From positions 1-32,576 of IMG/VR virus record IMGVR_UViG_3300012920_006502: a stretch of 32,576 nt of DNA. One strand, written 5' to 3'. The notes below the pieces were generated by a model that ran no database searches, was not told where the DNA came from, and saw only the letters and a list, made by a program, of their open reading frames with translations. Positions 1 through 7,225 of the stretch are shown piece by piece. The number at the start of each line of letters is the position of its first letter. Within the stretch, counting starts at the first letter, position 1. The translations under genes were made by a program, and so were the position numbers. The stretch comes from a virus.

Positions 1-12
1 CAGCACCAACAG

Positions 13-20
13 GATAAATA
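13..20 (+). promoter_or_regulatory. T4-type late promoter box GATAAATA
   Basis: The octamer GATAAATA matches the T4 late consensus TATAAATA at 7 of 8 positions and recurs exactly before other late genes in this window. It lies 19 bases before the ATG of the first gene, with an AGGA ribosome site at about 30-33 between them, so a short normal leader is expected. Confidence 0.7.
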
Positions 21-39
21 TAACAAATAGGAAAGCAAA

Positions 40-615
40 ATGGCAGATTTACAAACAATTAATGTAGGAAATTTAGTTAATGACGGATTAGGTGATGACC
101 TAAGAACTGCGTTTCTAAAAGTAAATGCTAATTTTTCTGAACTTAATACAGGGCTTACAATTACAGCATCTAATAGCGGACTTGGTGCAGGTGTATTTAA
201 ACAGAAAACAAATAATGATTTAGAATTTAAATCACTTGTAAGTGGTACGAAAATCCTTATTGAGGAATCTGCAGATGTACTTACTATTAATACAACACAG
301 GAAGATGCTTTTATAAGATTTGATACTGACAGCGGTAGTATGTTAGCATCAAATCACGAACAAATTACACTACAAGGAATAGCAGCACCTGATTCTGAAA
401 CTGGTGTAAAAGATATAGAAGTAACAACTTCGGGCAGTGCAGTAAATTTTAAAACAATTATTCCTGTAACTGAGTATTTGCAGACTTATGATTTTGGATC
501 TATTAACGGTATATATCAAAATGCAATACAGTTAGCAATGCAAACAGCAAATATAGATTTTGGAACACTAACATTTACATCAGATATTGACCTCGATTGT
601 GGCGGTCTAACCTAG
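40..615 (+). CDS. fibre-like virion structural protein
   Basis: A 191-residue protein with the N-terminal signature INVGN...NDGLGDDLRTAF...VNANFSEL (about residues 7-36), which I recognise from tail-fibre and baseplate-associated proteins of marine T4-like phages. After it come short beta-rich segments and NNDLEFKSL (about 58-66); a similar DNDFELKSIS occurs in the fibre-like gene at 3210. There is no signal peptide or membrane segment. A late promoter box at 13-20 and an AGGA site support the ATG. The stop codon overlaps the strong AGGAGGA site of the large Ig-repeat gene, so the two are probably co-transcribed late. The virion role is inferred from motif, promoter and neighbours; the exact position in the particle is unknown. 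Confidence 0.7.
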   Translation: MADLQTINVGNLVNDGLGDDLRTAFLKVNANFSELNTGLTITASNSGLGAGVFKQKTNNDLEFKSLVSGTKILIEESADVLTINTTQEDAFIRFDTDSGSMLASNHEQITLQGIAAPDSETGVKDIEVTTSGSAVNFKTIIPVTEYLQTYDFGSINGIYQNAIQLAMQTANIDFGTLTFTSDIDLDCGGLT

Positions 616-629
616 GAGGATAACCACAT

Positions 630-3164
630 ATGGCAGTGACTTGGATAACGCCAGCAGGAGACCTAGGAACACTTGAAGAAAGAATTATTACTTCAGTCTC
701 TATAGAAGCAACAACAGATACAAACAATCCAATTGAATATTCTGTAATAGCAGGAGAACTTCCTAAGGGTATGTTACTATCTGGAAGTACTATTAAAGGA
801 TCACCAGCGGAAGTAACAAAATTTACAGAATATAGATTTGTGATTCGTGCTGATGATAATGATAAAGAAAAGGACAGAACTTTTAAAATAAGCGTAAATG
901 GTGCAGACATTCCCGAATGGATTACTAAAGAAGGATTCTTAAATGTTGGACCAGGACAGGCGTACTTTGTTCTTGATGATGCACCGGTAGACTTTCAATT
1001 AGAAGCAACAGACGATGATGTAGTAGCAGGAGAAACTCTTGAATATTACCTAGTGCCTAACAGTGGAATATTACCATATGGTCTAAAACTTTCAAAGACA
1101 GGACGTATAAGCGGATTTACTCAACCTATTCCAGCCATTGATTATACAACCTCAGTAACAGGAGCATATGATACTGCTAGTTTTGATACAGTACCTTTAG
1201 ACATAGCACAAAATAACAGTCTAGGTTTTGATTCTTTTTTTTACGATAATCAATATTACGACTACGGCGAACAAGGAATTGTTCCAAAAAAATTAAGTAG
1301 AGTTTATACATTTGGTATAGCAATTACAGATGGAATAAATGCAGTCAACAGAATATTTAAAATATATGTTGTTTCAGAAGAATTTTTGAGAGCGGACAAC
1401 ACATTAGTACAAGTTGATACAAATCTTTTCCAAGCAGATGCAACCAGCAACAGAGTTCCTTTTTGGATTACAGACTCATATTTAGGAAGATACAGAGCAA
1501 ACAATTATATCACACTGTTCTTAGATGTGTATGATCCGCCAACACTTTCAGGTGTAATAAGTTATTTTATTGTTGAAAATAATCCTGACGGAACTCCTAG
1601 TACATTACCCCCTGGACTTGCGATAGATAACACAACTGGTGAACTTGCAGGTAAGGTTCCATACCAGGCTGCTGTTACAAAAACTTATCAATTTACTCTT
1701 AAAGCAGTGAACTTTCCAGCAAGTATAGCACAGCAGAATTACACACTTGTTGGTGATTGGAGTTCTACAAGATTTTATGAAACAGACGAAGCAGTTAGAT
1801 ATGACGGATTTGTATATGTTTGTAAACAAGAAAACATAAATCAATTGCCAATTACGCCTAATAGCATATACTGGGAAATTGGGGTAGGAACTACTGACAA
1901 AACATTTACAGTAGACATAATAGGCGAGATAGATAGCAGTATAGAATGGAACACTGATAGTGATTTAGGTATAATCAAACCTAACCAACCTAGTAGAAAA
2001 GCCGTAGAAGCAACAAGTTTATTATACGGCGGTAGAGTAAGTTATACTATTACGTCAGGAGAGTTACCTCCTGGATTAGAGTTTTTATCAAACGGAAATA
2101 TTACTGGCAAAGTTACACAATTTGCTGATGCAGACCAACAAGGACTAACAAGATTTTTTGATAGAGATAGTAGCACTGTAGACAGCACAGGAACTATTTC
2201 CTACAATACAAAATTTGATACATCTACTACTACCTATGATAAAGTTTACACTTTTACAGTGGAAGCATCTGATTCATCTGGACTTGCAAAAGATACTAAA
2301 ACATTTACAATTAAAGTAGTTGCAGACAGTCAAAAATCTTTTGCAAATATTTTTGTTAAAGCATTCCAAAATAAAGATAAAAGACTTAATTGGTTTAACT
2401 TTATTACAGATGCAACTATTTTTGTACCTGACGATATATACAGATACGGAGATACAAATTTTGGTATACAAACAGAAATAAAAAGTTTAATATTTGCAGG
2501 AATAGAAAGCACTTCTGCAACTCCTGTTGTACAGGCATTAAGTAGGAACCATTACAATAAACGTTTTACTTTTGGACCTATTAAAAAAGCACAAGCGAAA
2601 GACTCTACTACGCAACAAGTATTATATGAAGTGGTATATGTTGATTTAGTAGATGAATATGAAAAAGATAATAAAAGTATTTCTAGTGAAATAAATCTTC
2701 CAGACAATAGCAATAGCAAAGTTCTTGTTAGTTATGATAATATCACTATAGATAGCGATATTCCGTATGCAAGTGATGCTGATCTACAAAGAGTTTTTCC
2801 TAATTCTGTAAAAAATATGCGAAAAAGAATATCCGAAATAGGAGAAAGAGATAGAGAATTTTTGCCATTGTGGATGAGAAGCATTCAACAAACAAGCACC
2901 TATGAATTGGGTTTTACAAAAGCCCTTGTACTTTGTTATGCAAAGCCTAATAGAGCAGATTCAATTATAAGTAGGATTAAATCTAGTGGTTTTGACTTTA
3001 AAACTATTGACTTTACTGCTGATAGATACGTAATTGATATATTAAACGGGCAAATACAAGACACTTATGTGCAGTTTCCACAAGATAAAATAACAAATCA
3101 TGCTAATAATGCATCAAAATCTACAGAAGAAAAGCCATTCGCTCAGAAAAACATTCCGAGCTAG
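630..3164 (+). CDS. large Ig-like-repeat tail/fibre protein with a carbohydrate-binding-like module
   Basis: An 844-residue protein preceded by AGGAGGA (614-620). At least four putative-Ig (He_PIG/cadherin-like) motifs are visible: GELPKGM near residue 40, SGILPYGLKL near 145, LPPGLAIDNTTGELAGK near 323, and GELPPGLEFL near 476. Each is followed by a G(K/F/S) strand and a YxFTxxA-like strand. Between repeats three and four, residues about 373-416 (GDWSSTRFYETDEAVRYDG...VYVC...YWEIG) resemble a CBM5/12 chitin-binding fold by its W/Y/W spacing. The last 150 residues are not Ig-like, with charged helices around NMRKRISEIGERDREF. Such repeat proteins in phages are surface-binding tail components. 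I infer an adhesion role; which tail substructure it belongs to is unknown. Confidence 0.75.
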   Translation: MAVTWITPAGDLGTLEERIITSVSIEATTDTNNPIEYSVIAGELPKGMLLSGSTIKGSPAEVTKFTEYRFVIRADDNDKEKDRTFKISVNGADIPEWITKEGFLNVGPGQAYFVLDDAPVDFQLEATDDDVVAGETLEYYLVPNSGILPYGLKLSKTGRISGFTQPIPAIDYTTSVTGAYDTASFDTVPLDIAQNNSLGFDSFFYDNQYYDYGEQGIVPKKLSRVYTFGIAITDGINAVNRIFKIYVVSEEFLRADNTLVQVDTNLFQADATSNRVPFWITDSYLGRYRANNYITLFLDVYDPPTLSGVISYFIVENNPDGTPSTLPPGLAIDNTTGELAGKVPYQAAVTKTYQFTLKAVNFPASIAQQNYTLVGDWSSTRFYETDEAVRYDGFVYVCKQENINQLPITPNSIYWEIGVGTTDKTFTVDIIGEIDSSIEWNTDSDLGIIKPNQPSRKAVEATSLLYGGRVSYTITSGELPPGLEFLSNGNITGKVTQFADADQQGLTRFFDRDSSTVDSTGTISYNTKFDTSTTTYDKVYTFTVEASDSSGLAKDTKTFTIKVVADSQKSFANIFVKAFQNKDKRLNWFNFITDATIFVPDDIYRYGDTNFGIQTEIKSLIFAGIESTSATPVVQALSRNHYNKRFTFGPIKKAQAKDSTTQQVLYEVVYVDLVDEYEKDNKSISSEINLPDNSNSKVLVSYDNITIDSDIPYASDADLQRVFPNSVKNMRKRISEIGERDREFLPLWMRSIQQTSTYELGFTKALVLCYAKPNRADSIISRIKSSGFDFKTIDFTADRYVIDILNGQIQDTYVQFPQDKITNHANNASKSTEEKPFAQKNIPS

Positions 3165-3174
3165 ATTGCAATAT

Positions 3175-3182
3175 GATAAATA
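3175..3182 (+). promoter_or_regulatory. T4-type late promoter box GATAAATA
   Basis: An exact GATAAATA box 11 bases after the stop of the Ig-repeat gene and 27 bases before the GTG start of the gene at 3210. A CGGAG ribosome site (about 3198-3202) lies between box and start. Confidence 0.7.
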
Positions 3183-3209
3183 TATACTGAATACAACGGA
3201 GATAATAAC

Positions 3210-3824
3210 GTGGCAAGATCAAATAACAGTTTAATAAACTACCTAAGTATTAATGAAAACTTCCCTGTGGCAGGGCAGGATAATGACACACAAGTTTTTA
3301 GAGATAATGCAGATACAATAAAAACAAGTTTAAGAAGCGCAAAAGACGAACTGACAGATATCCTTACAAATGCTGCGTTTAAGGATGAAGATAATGATTT
3401 TGAACTTAAATCAATTTCTAGAGCCGTACTTCTTAACAATAGAGTAGGCAAATTTGACGGCGGATCTGTAGATGCATCTCCAACTACAATCGATTATCAA
3501 AATGGCGATTACCAAATATATAGAATAGGCGCCAGTATGAATATAGACTTTTTAAATTTTCCTGGCGATCCTGTATATACGGGCGAGTCAACTCCTATCG
3601 GAATGGGAAAAGTAACACTTGAATTATATAGCGATGGGTCATCTAGAACTGTAAACTTTTTAACTTCCGGCGGTACAATTATTAAAAGCAAAGACTTTCC
3701 AGGTTACACAAGCGGCGGAACTCCTGTACTAACGTTGACTTCAGCAACAGATCCAGTCATTATTGAAGTATTCAGACACAGCACTGCGGTTATATACATG
3801 AGATATATTGGCGCATTTGCATAA
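3210..3824 (+). CDS. fibre-like virion structural protein
   Basis: A 204-residue protein starting at GTG, preceded by CGGAGATAA and a late promoter box. The N-terminus contains NYLSINENFPVAGQDND and VFRDNADTIKTSLRSAKDEL (about residues 10-46), a pattern shared by fibre-like or neck-associated proteins of marine T4-like phages. DNDFELKSISRAVLLNN (about 60-76) echoes NNDLEFKSL in the gene at 40, suggesting a shared module. The remainder is Gly/Thr/Ser-rich and beta-like, ending VIYMRYIGAFA. No transmembrane segment is visible. Its stop shares one base with the start of the gene at 3824 (TAATG), so they are translationally coupled. Virion location is inferred. Confidence 0.65.
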   Translation: MARSNNSLINYLSINENFPVAGQDNDTQVFRDNADTIKTSLRSAKDELTDILTNAAFKDEDNDFELKSISRAVLLNNRVGKFDGGSVDASPTTIDYQNGDYQIYRIGASMNIDFLNFPGDPVYTGESTPIGMGKVTLELYSDGSSRTVNFLTSGGTIIKSKDFPGYTSGGTPVLTLTSATDPVIIEVFRHSTAVIYMRYIGAFA

Positions 3825-4060
3825 TGTTTCACCCTTTCCAAGAAGACCCAAAATTATTATCAGAAACTGAATTAACACAGAAAATATCCGAATTGGGCAA
3901 AAAATATACCCAAGCCGCACGTTTAGGCAATGGTGAACTGTTGACACAACTCCAAACATTTGTTACAATATATAGAGATGAATTACGTAGAAGAGCAATG
4001 CAACCTATAAAAACAAATGATGAAGATAAGGATTTGGATCAACTTATAAATGTCGACTAA
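3824..4060 (+). CDS. small conserved phage protein, function unknown
   Basis: A 78-residue, mostly helical, charged protein beginning MFHPFQEDPKLLSE. Residues about 15-60 look like a continuous amphipathic helix or helix pair (ELTQKISELGKKYTQAAR, then FVTIYRDELRRRAM). The acidic tail is EDKDLDQLINVD. The start overlaps the stop of the gene at 3210 in TAATG, and its own end overlaps the gene at 4050 by 11 bases, so it sits inside a translationally coupled string. I recognise the look of a conserved small phage protein but no function; a coiled-coil adaptor or assembly factor is possible. Confidence 0.6.
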   Translation: MFHPFQEDPKLLSETELTQKISELGKKYTQAARLGNGELLTQLQTFVTIYRDELRRRAMQPIKTNDEDKDLDQLINVD

Positions 4061-4514
4061 CACAATCACAGAAGTAATTGACGGTATTAAAAAACACGGT
4101 GCTGATATATTAGAGCATTGTGTAATAGACAATGCTGACCAGTACATAGATAGAATAAACAAAGAATTTCTCAACTATCCTAAACCAAAAAATAAATTAG
4201 ATACAAACAATTGGTTTATGCCCGACAGTTATAAAAATATGGATATTGAAAAGTTTGTTTTAATGCAATGCAAAACAGATGAACAAATAGAACGAGTAAA
4301 TATAGAACTTAAAGAATTTGAAAAAAGAAATCTTATGATGCTACTTAAACAGGTAAAATACATAGTAGATACATTAAGATCAAATAATATTGTTTGGGGT
4401 GTAGGAAGAGGTTCAAGCGTAGCAAGTCTTGTGCTTCACATATTAGGGGTCCACAAGATTGATCCGATTAAATACAATATACCACTTAACGAATTCTTTA
4501 AACAAGGAGACTAA
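4050..4514 (+). CDS. fragment-like DNA polymerase III alpha (DnaE) homologue lacking catalytic aspartates
   Basis: A 154-residue protein. Residues about 90-150 align by eye with the DnaE palm region just before the active site: a long helix (QIERVNIELKEFEK...KQVKYIVDTLR), the nucleotide-binding GVGRGSSVASLVLHILGV (DnaE form GPGRGSGAGSLVAYAL), and DPIKYNIPLNEFF (DnaE form DPL.YDLLFERF). It ends there, before the PDxDxDF segment that carries the catalytic aspartates, and no PHP domain precedes it. It therefore cannot be a complete polymerase. The phage has its own family-B polymerase at 27832. It may be a decoy, a dNTP sensor or a replisome-binding domain; that is inference. The ATG overlaps the preceding gene by 11 bases. 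Confidence 0.65.
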   Translation: MSTNTITEVIDGIKKHGADILEHCVIDNADQYIDRINKEFLNYPKPKNKLDTNNWFMPDSYKNMDIEKFVLMQCKTDEQIERVNIELKEFEKRNLMMLLKQVKYIVDTLRSNNIVWGVGRGSSVASLVLHILGVHKIDPIKYNIPLNEFFKQGD

Positions 4515-4515
4515 A

Positions 4516-4746
4516 ATGGCTAGAACAGTTAAAAGCATGCGTGGCAAAGAGATTGATATGGAAAAACTTAATCTTAAAAATGAAACTTTACCAGCAGTTG
4601 GTAATATGAAAGTAAATGCTCGCGGTGATGAAATTGGCAAGGGTGGAAAAGTAGTAAGAACAAGAGAGGATATTCTTAAAGATTATTACGAGAAAAACCC
4701 TAGAGCAATTCAAGAAGAAGTTGTAAATAGATCTAAGAAACAATAG
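4516..4746 (+). CDS. small conserved phage protein, function unknown
   Basis: A 76-residue protein starting at the ATG behind AAGGAGAC. An upstream in-frame start at 4459 would place 19 residues inside the preceding gene and is less likely. The sequence MARTVKSMRGKEIDMEKL, then LPAVGNMKVNARGDEIG and GGKVVRTREDILKDYY, is basic, lacks membrane segments and ends NRSKKQ. The GNxxVNARGDEIGxGGK core looks like a small conserved phage family. I cannot assign a function. It lies one base after the DnaE-like fragment and just before the co-chaperonin gene, so it probably belongs to the same transcript. Confidence 0.65.
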   Translation: MARTVKSMRGKEIDMEKLNLKNETLPAVGNMKVNARGDEIGKGGKVVRTREDILKDYYEKNPRAIQEEVVNRSKKQ

Positions 4747-4760
4747 AAAGGTTACTGCAT

Positions 4761-5153
4761 ATGATTAAAGGCAAAATCAAAGCCATCCGTGGAGATGTTT
4801 TAGTGCATAAAATGCATTTTGGAGAAACTAAAACAGCAGGAGGCATAATTATTCAATCTGACGATGCCAAGGCACACGGAGTTAAACCACGATGGGCTCA
4901 GGTGTATGCAAAAGGACACGAAAACAAAGATCCTTATAACGTAGGCGATTGGATACTAATTGAACACGGTCGCTGGACACGAAAAATTAAAGTTCAAAAT
5001 GAACATGACGAAGAAATAGAATTACAAAAAGTTGAAACAGATTCAATCCTTGCTTGGCAAGATGAGGAACCTCATGATCTTGCATACTTTGGTCAAGAAT
5101 ATTCAGACGGATCTAAAGCGACTTTTGATGCCGGCATGTTCGGTGCTACTTAG
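4761..5153 (+). CDS. 31: gp31-type co-chaperonin (GroES-like)
   Basis: A 130-residue GroES-fold protein that would cap the host GroEL ring and enlarge or retune its chamber for phage proteins, as T4 gp31 does for the major capsid protein. RGDVLVHKM (about residues 10-18) is the first strand. GETKTAGGIII (about 21-31) is the mobile loop and matches the GroES ETKSAGGIV type, with III in place of the hydrophobic GroEL-binding tripeptide. YNVGDWILIEHG (about 58-69) corresponds to the VGDIVIF strand, and ETDSILAW (about 93-100) to the final SDILA strand. A 30-residue C-terminal extension (HDLAYF...GMFGAT) exceeds bacterial GroES (about 97) and the T4 gp31 length (111). It converges by 4 bases on the minus-strand gene at 5150. 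Confidence 0.85.
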   Translation: MIKGKIKAIRGDVLVHKMHFGETKTAGGIIIQSDDAKAHGVKPRWAQVYAKGHENKDPYNVGDWILIEHGRWTRKIKVQNEHDEEIELQKVETDSILAWQDEEPHDLAYFGQEYSDGSKATFDAGMFGAT

Positions 5154-5338
5154 TAACTATAAACTTTTTCAGGACACAATCTAAATGTCAAGGCCTTCCT
5201 AGGGCCTCTTGTTGTGTTTATGGATACCTCCCCGGATTTTGGATGAAATTCAATTTTGGTAATCTTTGCCTTACTGTTATTTTTTCCAACAAGGATTTCT
5301 TGGCCTACTTCAAGGCTTACATTAAGATTTTTAATCAT
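5150..5338 (-). CDS. small minus-strand protein, function unknown
   Basis: A 62-residue protein. I chose the ATG at 5338 because it follows AAGGAGAATCCC on the minus strand; an upstream start at 5398 would run through that ribosome site. The sequence is MIKNLNVSLEVGQEILV, then KAKITKIEFHPKSGEVSI and NTTRGPRKALTFRLCPEK, which suggests a small basic beta-barrel. It is one of only two minus-strand genes in the window. It overlaps the co-chaperonin stop by 4 bases and is divergent from the sigma-70 promoter at 5389. An RNA- or protein-binding regulator would fit, but nothing proves it. Confidence 0.6.
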   Translation of the reverse strand: MIKNLNVSLEVGQEILVGKNNSKAKITKIEFHPKSGEVSINTTRGPRKALTFRLCPEKVYSY

Positions 5339-5388
5339 GGGATTCTCCTTTTTCATAACGAATGTTATAAAAATATTTACCAGAATAC

Positions 5389-5417
5389 TTGACAACAATA
5401 AACAGATAGTATATAAT
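5389..5417 (+). promoter_or_regulatory. near-perfect host sigma-70 promoter
   Basis: TTGACA at 5389-5394 and TATAAT at 5412-5417 are separated by 17 bases, a full consensus match. Initiation would fall near 5424, giving a leader of about 24 bases with AAGGAG before the ATG at 5448. It should drive early host-polymerase transcription of the 5448-9834 operon. Confidence 0.85.
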
Positions 5418-5447
5418 AAACTATAATAACGCTAACAAGGAGTTATA

Positions 5448-5705
5448 ATGTTCACAGCAGTATTAGTGACAATTGCAGGTTTGTTTATGTATGATAATTC
5501 TGCCTTTTTTGCACAAGTTAAACAAGAACGCGAATTAGGATATAAATTTGAATACGTAGGCAAACGCCCAGCAGATGATTACAAATATAGTATTCCTGTA
5601 ATTAATCAAGAAACAGGAGATAAGTTCATCTATTGGGAACACAAAATCCCTGAGGATTATTGTACAGATGACGGTTGTCCTGAGTTCAAAGAACTATCAA
5701 AATAA
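5448..5705 (+). CDS. small membrane-anchored protein
   Basis: An 85-residue protein first in the operon behind the consensus sigma-70 promoter, with AAGGAG before the ATG. Residues 1-14 (MFTAVLVTIAGLFM) form a short hydrophobic N-terminal anchor or uncleaved signal. The rest is polar, with KFEYVGKRPADDYKYSI, KFIYWEHKIPEDY and a CTDDGC pair near the C-terminus that could form a disulfide if exported. No family is recognised. Being the first gene of an early operon fits a host-takeover or envelope-acting peptide, but this is inference. Confidence 0.6.
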   Translation: MFTAVLVTIAGLFMYDNSAFFAQVKQERELGYKFEYVGKRPADDYKYSIPVINQETGDKFIYWEHKIPEDYCTDDGCPEFKELSK

Positions 5706-5718
5706 AGAGGAGTAAAAA

Positions 5719-6132
5719 TTGGCACAAGTTGACCTAAACAAGTACAAGGAATTTGTACAAGAAGTTACATCAAAGGAAAGCAACCAACTTAGTGAAATGT
5801 TTTATAGGGCAAAGGATATAGAATCAAACAACCCTAATATTAACACAGCACTACTAATGACAGGTGCTATTGGTATTGCATCAGAAGGAGGAGAATTTGC
5901 AGAAATTGTTAAAAAATGTATATTCCAAGGTAAACCAATGGACGATGAAACTGTATTTCATTGTAAACGAGAACTTGGTGATATATTGTGGTATTGGATT
6001 AACTCTTGCCGTAGTTTGGGCTTGGACCCTAACGAGGTAGTAGAGGAAAATGTTAACAAACTAAAAGCAAGATATCCAGGCGGAGAGTTTGACGTACACT
6101 ATTCTGAAAACAGAAAAGATGGAGACTTGTAG
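5719..6132 (+). CDS. MazG-like nucleotide pyrophosphohydrolase
   Basis: A 137-residue all-alpha NTP pyrophosphohydrolase-like protein with a TTG start preceded by AGAGGAG. The Mg-binding helix pair is visible: EGGEFAEIVKK (about residues 56-66, ExxE) and ELGDILWYW (about 85-93, ExxD). MazG-type enzymes hydrolyse (d)NTPs to (d)NMPs and pyrophosphate. In marine phages they have been linked to nucleotide recycling or to lowering ppGpp; neither substrate can be told from sequence. It is single-domain, unlike the two-domain E. coli MazG. The stop overlaps the GTG of the cupin gene (TAGTG), indicating coupled translation. Confidence 0.8.
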   Translation: MAQVDLNKYKEFVQEVTSKESNQLSEMFYRAKDIESNNPNINTALLMTGAIGIASEGGEFAEIVKKCIFQGKPMDDETVFHCKRELGDILWYWINSCRSLGLDPNEVVEENVNKLKARYPGGEFDVHYSENRKDGDL

Positions 6133-6491
6133 TGTCTGATCAAAATAAGATTTACAGTGACGGTTTAAAATTTAAATCTTTAAACATTGAAGGAACTGTT
6201 GTTAAAAAGGACGATAGATATATTGTAAAAGATAACACTGTCCTTAAAAATCTTATTGTAAGTAGCACTCGATTAAATCCAAAGAAAAGTACATCTGGAC
6301 ACTTCCACAAAGGACAAGAAGAAGTCTATATGTTTATAGAAGGCCATGGCACCATGGAACTTGATGGTGTAATGCATAAAGTAGAAGCAGGGGACACAGT
6401 TTTAATACAAGATGGTGTCTTTCATCGTGTCCATGCAGACACAGTAGAACTATATTTTGTATGTGTGTTTGATGGAAGGAGAACCGTTTGA
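6132..6491 (+). CDS. cupin-domain protein
   Basis: A 119-residue single cupin with a GTG start sharing one base with the preceding stop. Motif 1 is GHFHKGQEEVYMFIEGHG (about residues 57-74), carrying the H-x-H...E metal ligands. Motif 2 is GDTVLIQDGVFHRV (about 87-100), with the last metal-binding His. The protein resembles the sugar-isomerase and epimerase-type small cupins. It lies between the MazG-like gene and hemC with 4-base overlaps, so it is part of the metabolic operon. The substrate is unknown; a nucleotide-sugar role would fit the cytidylyltransferase at 7218, but that is a guess. Confidence 0.75.
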   Translation: MSDQNKIYSDGLKFKSLNIEGTVVKKDDRYIVKDNTVLKNLIVSSTRLNPKKSTSGHFHKGQEEVYMFIEGHGTMELDGVMHKVEAGDTVLIQDGVFHRVHADTVELYFVCVFDGRRTV

Positions 6492-7225
6492 AAGTAGGAG
6501 TTCGTGGTAGTAAGTTAGCCTTGACCTATGCGCAAAAAGCAATCGATGCATTAGGCGAAGGTCAAATAGAAATAATCAAAACGGACGGAGACCTTCATCC
6601 TGATACTCCTATACATGAGATTGGAGGCAAGGGTGTGTTCTGCAATGCTATTGAACAAGCTCTTGTACAAGGACTTATTGATGTAGCAGTGCATAGTTTA
6701 AAGGATATGCCTGGAGATGTAGAACATCCAGATCTACATATATGCGCGGTGTTGGAACGTGCAAGACCTTATGATGTTATAATAGGCAAAGTATTTGATA
6801 GTTGTATTATAGGAACAAGTAGTCCTAGACGTAAAGCACAATTAGAACAACTATATGAAAATCATCATGTACAAATAAAACCTATAAGAGGAAATATAGA
6901 TACTAGACTTGCAAAATTAGATGCAGGTGAATATGATGCTATTGTACTTGCAGAAGCAGGATTAGATGCATTAGGTATTAAAAGAGATTACATAAGATTG
7001 CCTATTGTTCCAGCGGTTGGACAAGGTATAATTGCATTGCAGACTCGCAAAGACGATACAAAAACAAATGATATCGTTAGTAAAGTAAATCACAAATTAA
7101 CATATGCTCAGGCAAAATTAGAAAGAGCGTTGTTAAAAGGAATAGCAGGAGATTGTCATACTAAAGTTGCAGGCCATGCAACAGGTAGCAATCCTATTAA
7201 ACTAGAGGCAGTATATTATGAGTGA
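6488..7225 (+). CDS. hemC: hydroxymethylbilane synthase (porphobilinogen deaminase), C-terminally short
   Basis: A 245-residue HemC, the enzyme that polymerises four porphobilinogens into hydroxymethylbilane in heme, siroheme, cobalamin and chlorophyll synthesis. Visible motifs: RGSKLAL (6-12), DVAVHSLKDMP (65-75) with catalytic Asp73, IGTSSPRRKAQL (about 107-118), RGNIDTRLAKLDAGEYDAI (about 135-153), PAVGQGIIALQTR (about 175-187), and Cys223 in GDCHTKVAGHA, the expected dipyrromethane attachment site. All catalytic landmarks are intact. Only 22 residues follow that Cys, against about 70 in E. coli (313 total), so domain 3 is truncated to its core. The start is TTG, behind GGAAGGAG, overlapping the cupin stop as TTGA. 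I infer an auxiliary metabolic gene that boosts host tetrapyrrole flux. Confidence 0.88.
   Translation: MKVGVRGSKLALTYAQKAIDALGEGQIEIIKTDGDLHPDTPIHEIGGKGVFCNAIEQALVQGLIDVAVHSLKDMPGDVEHPDLHICAVLERARPYDVIIGKVFDSCIIGTSSPRRKAQLEQLYENHHVQIKPIRGNIDTRLAKLDAGEYDAIVLAEAGLDALGIKRDYIRLPIVPAVGQGIIALQTRKDDTKTNDIVSKVNHKLTYAQAKLERALLKGIAGDCHTKVAGHATGSNPIKLEAVYYE

Noticed and set aside
575-910. Minus-strand ORF of 111 residues
   Set aside because: It lies opposite the strongly supported Ig-repeat gene, has no ribosome site and no recognisable motif; a shadow ORF of AT-rich DNA.
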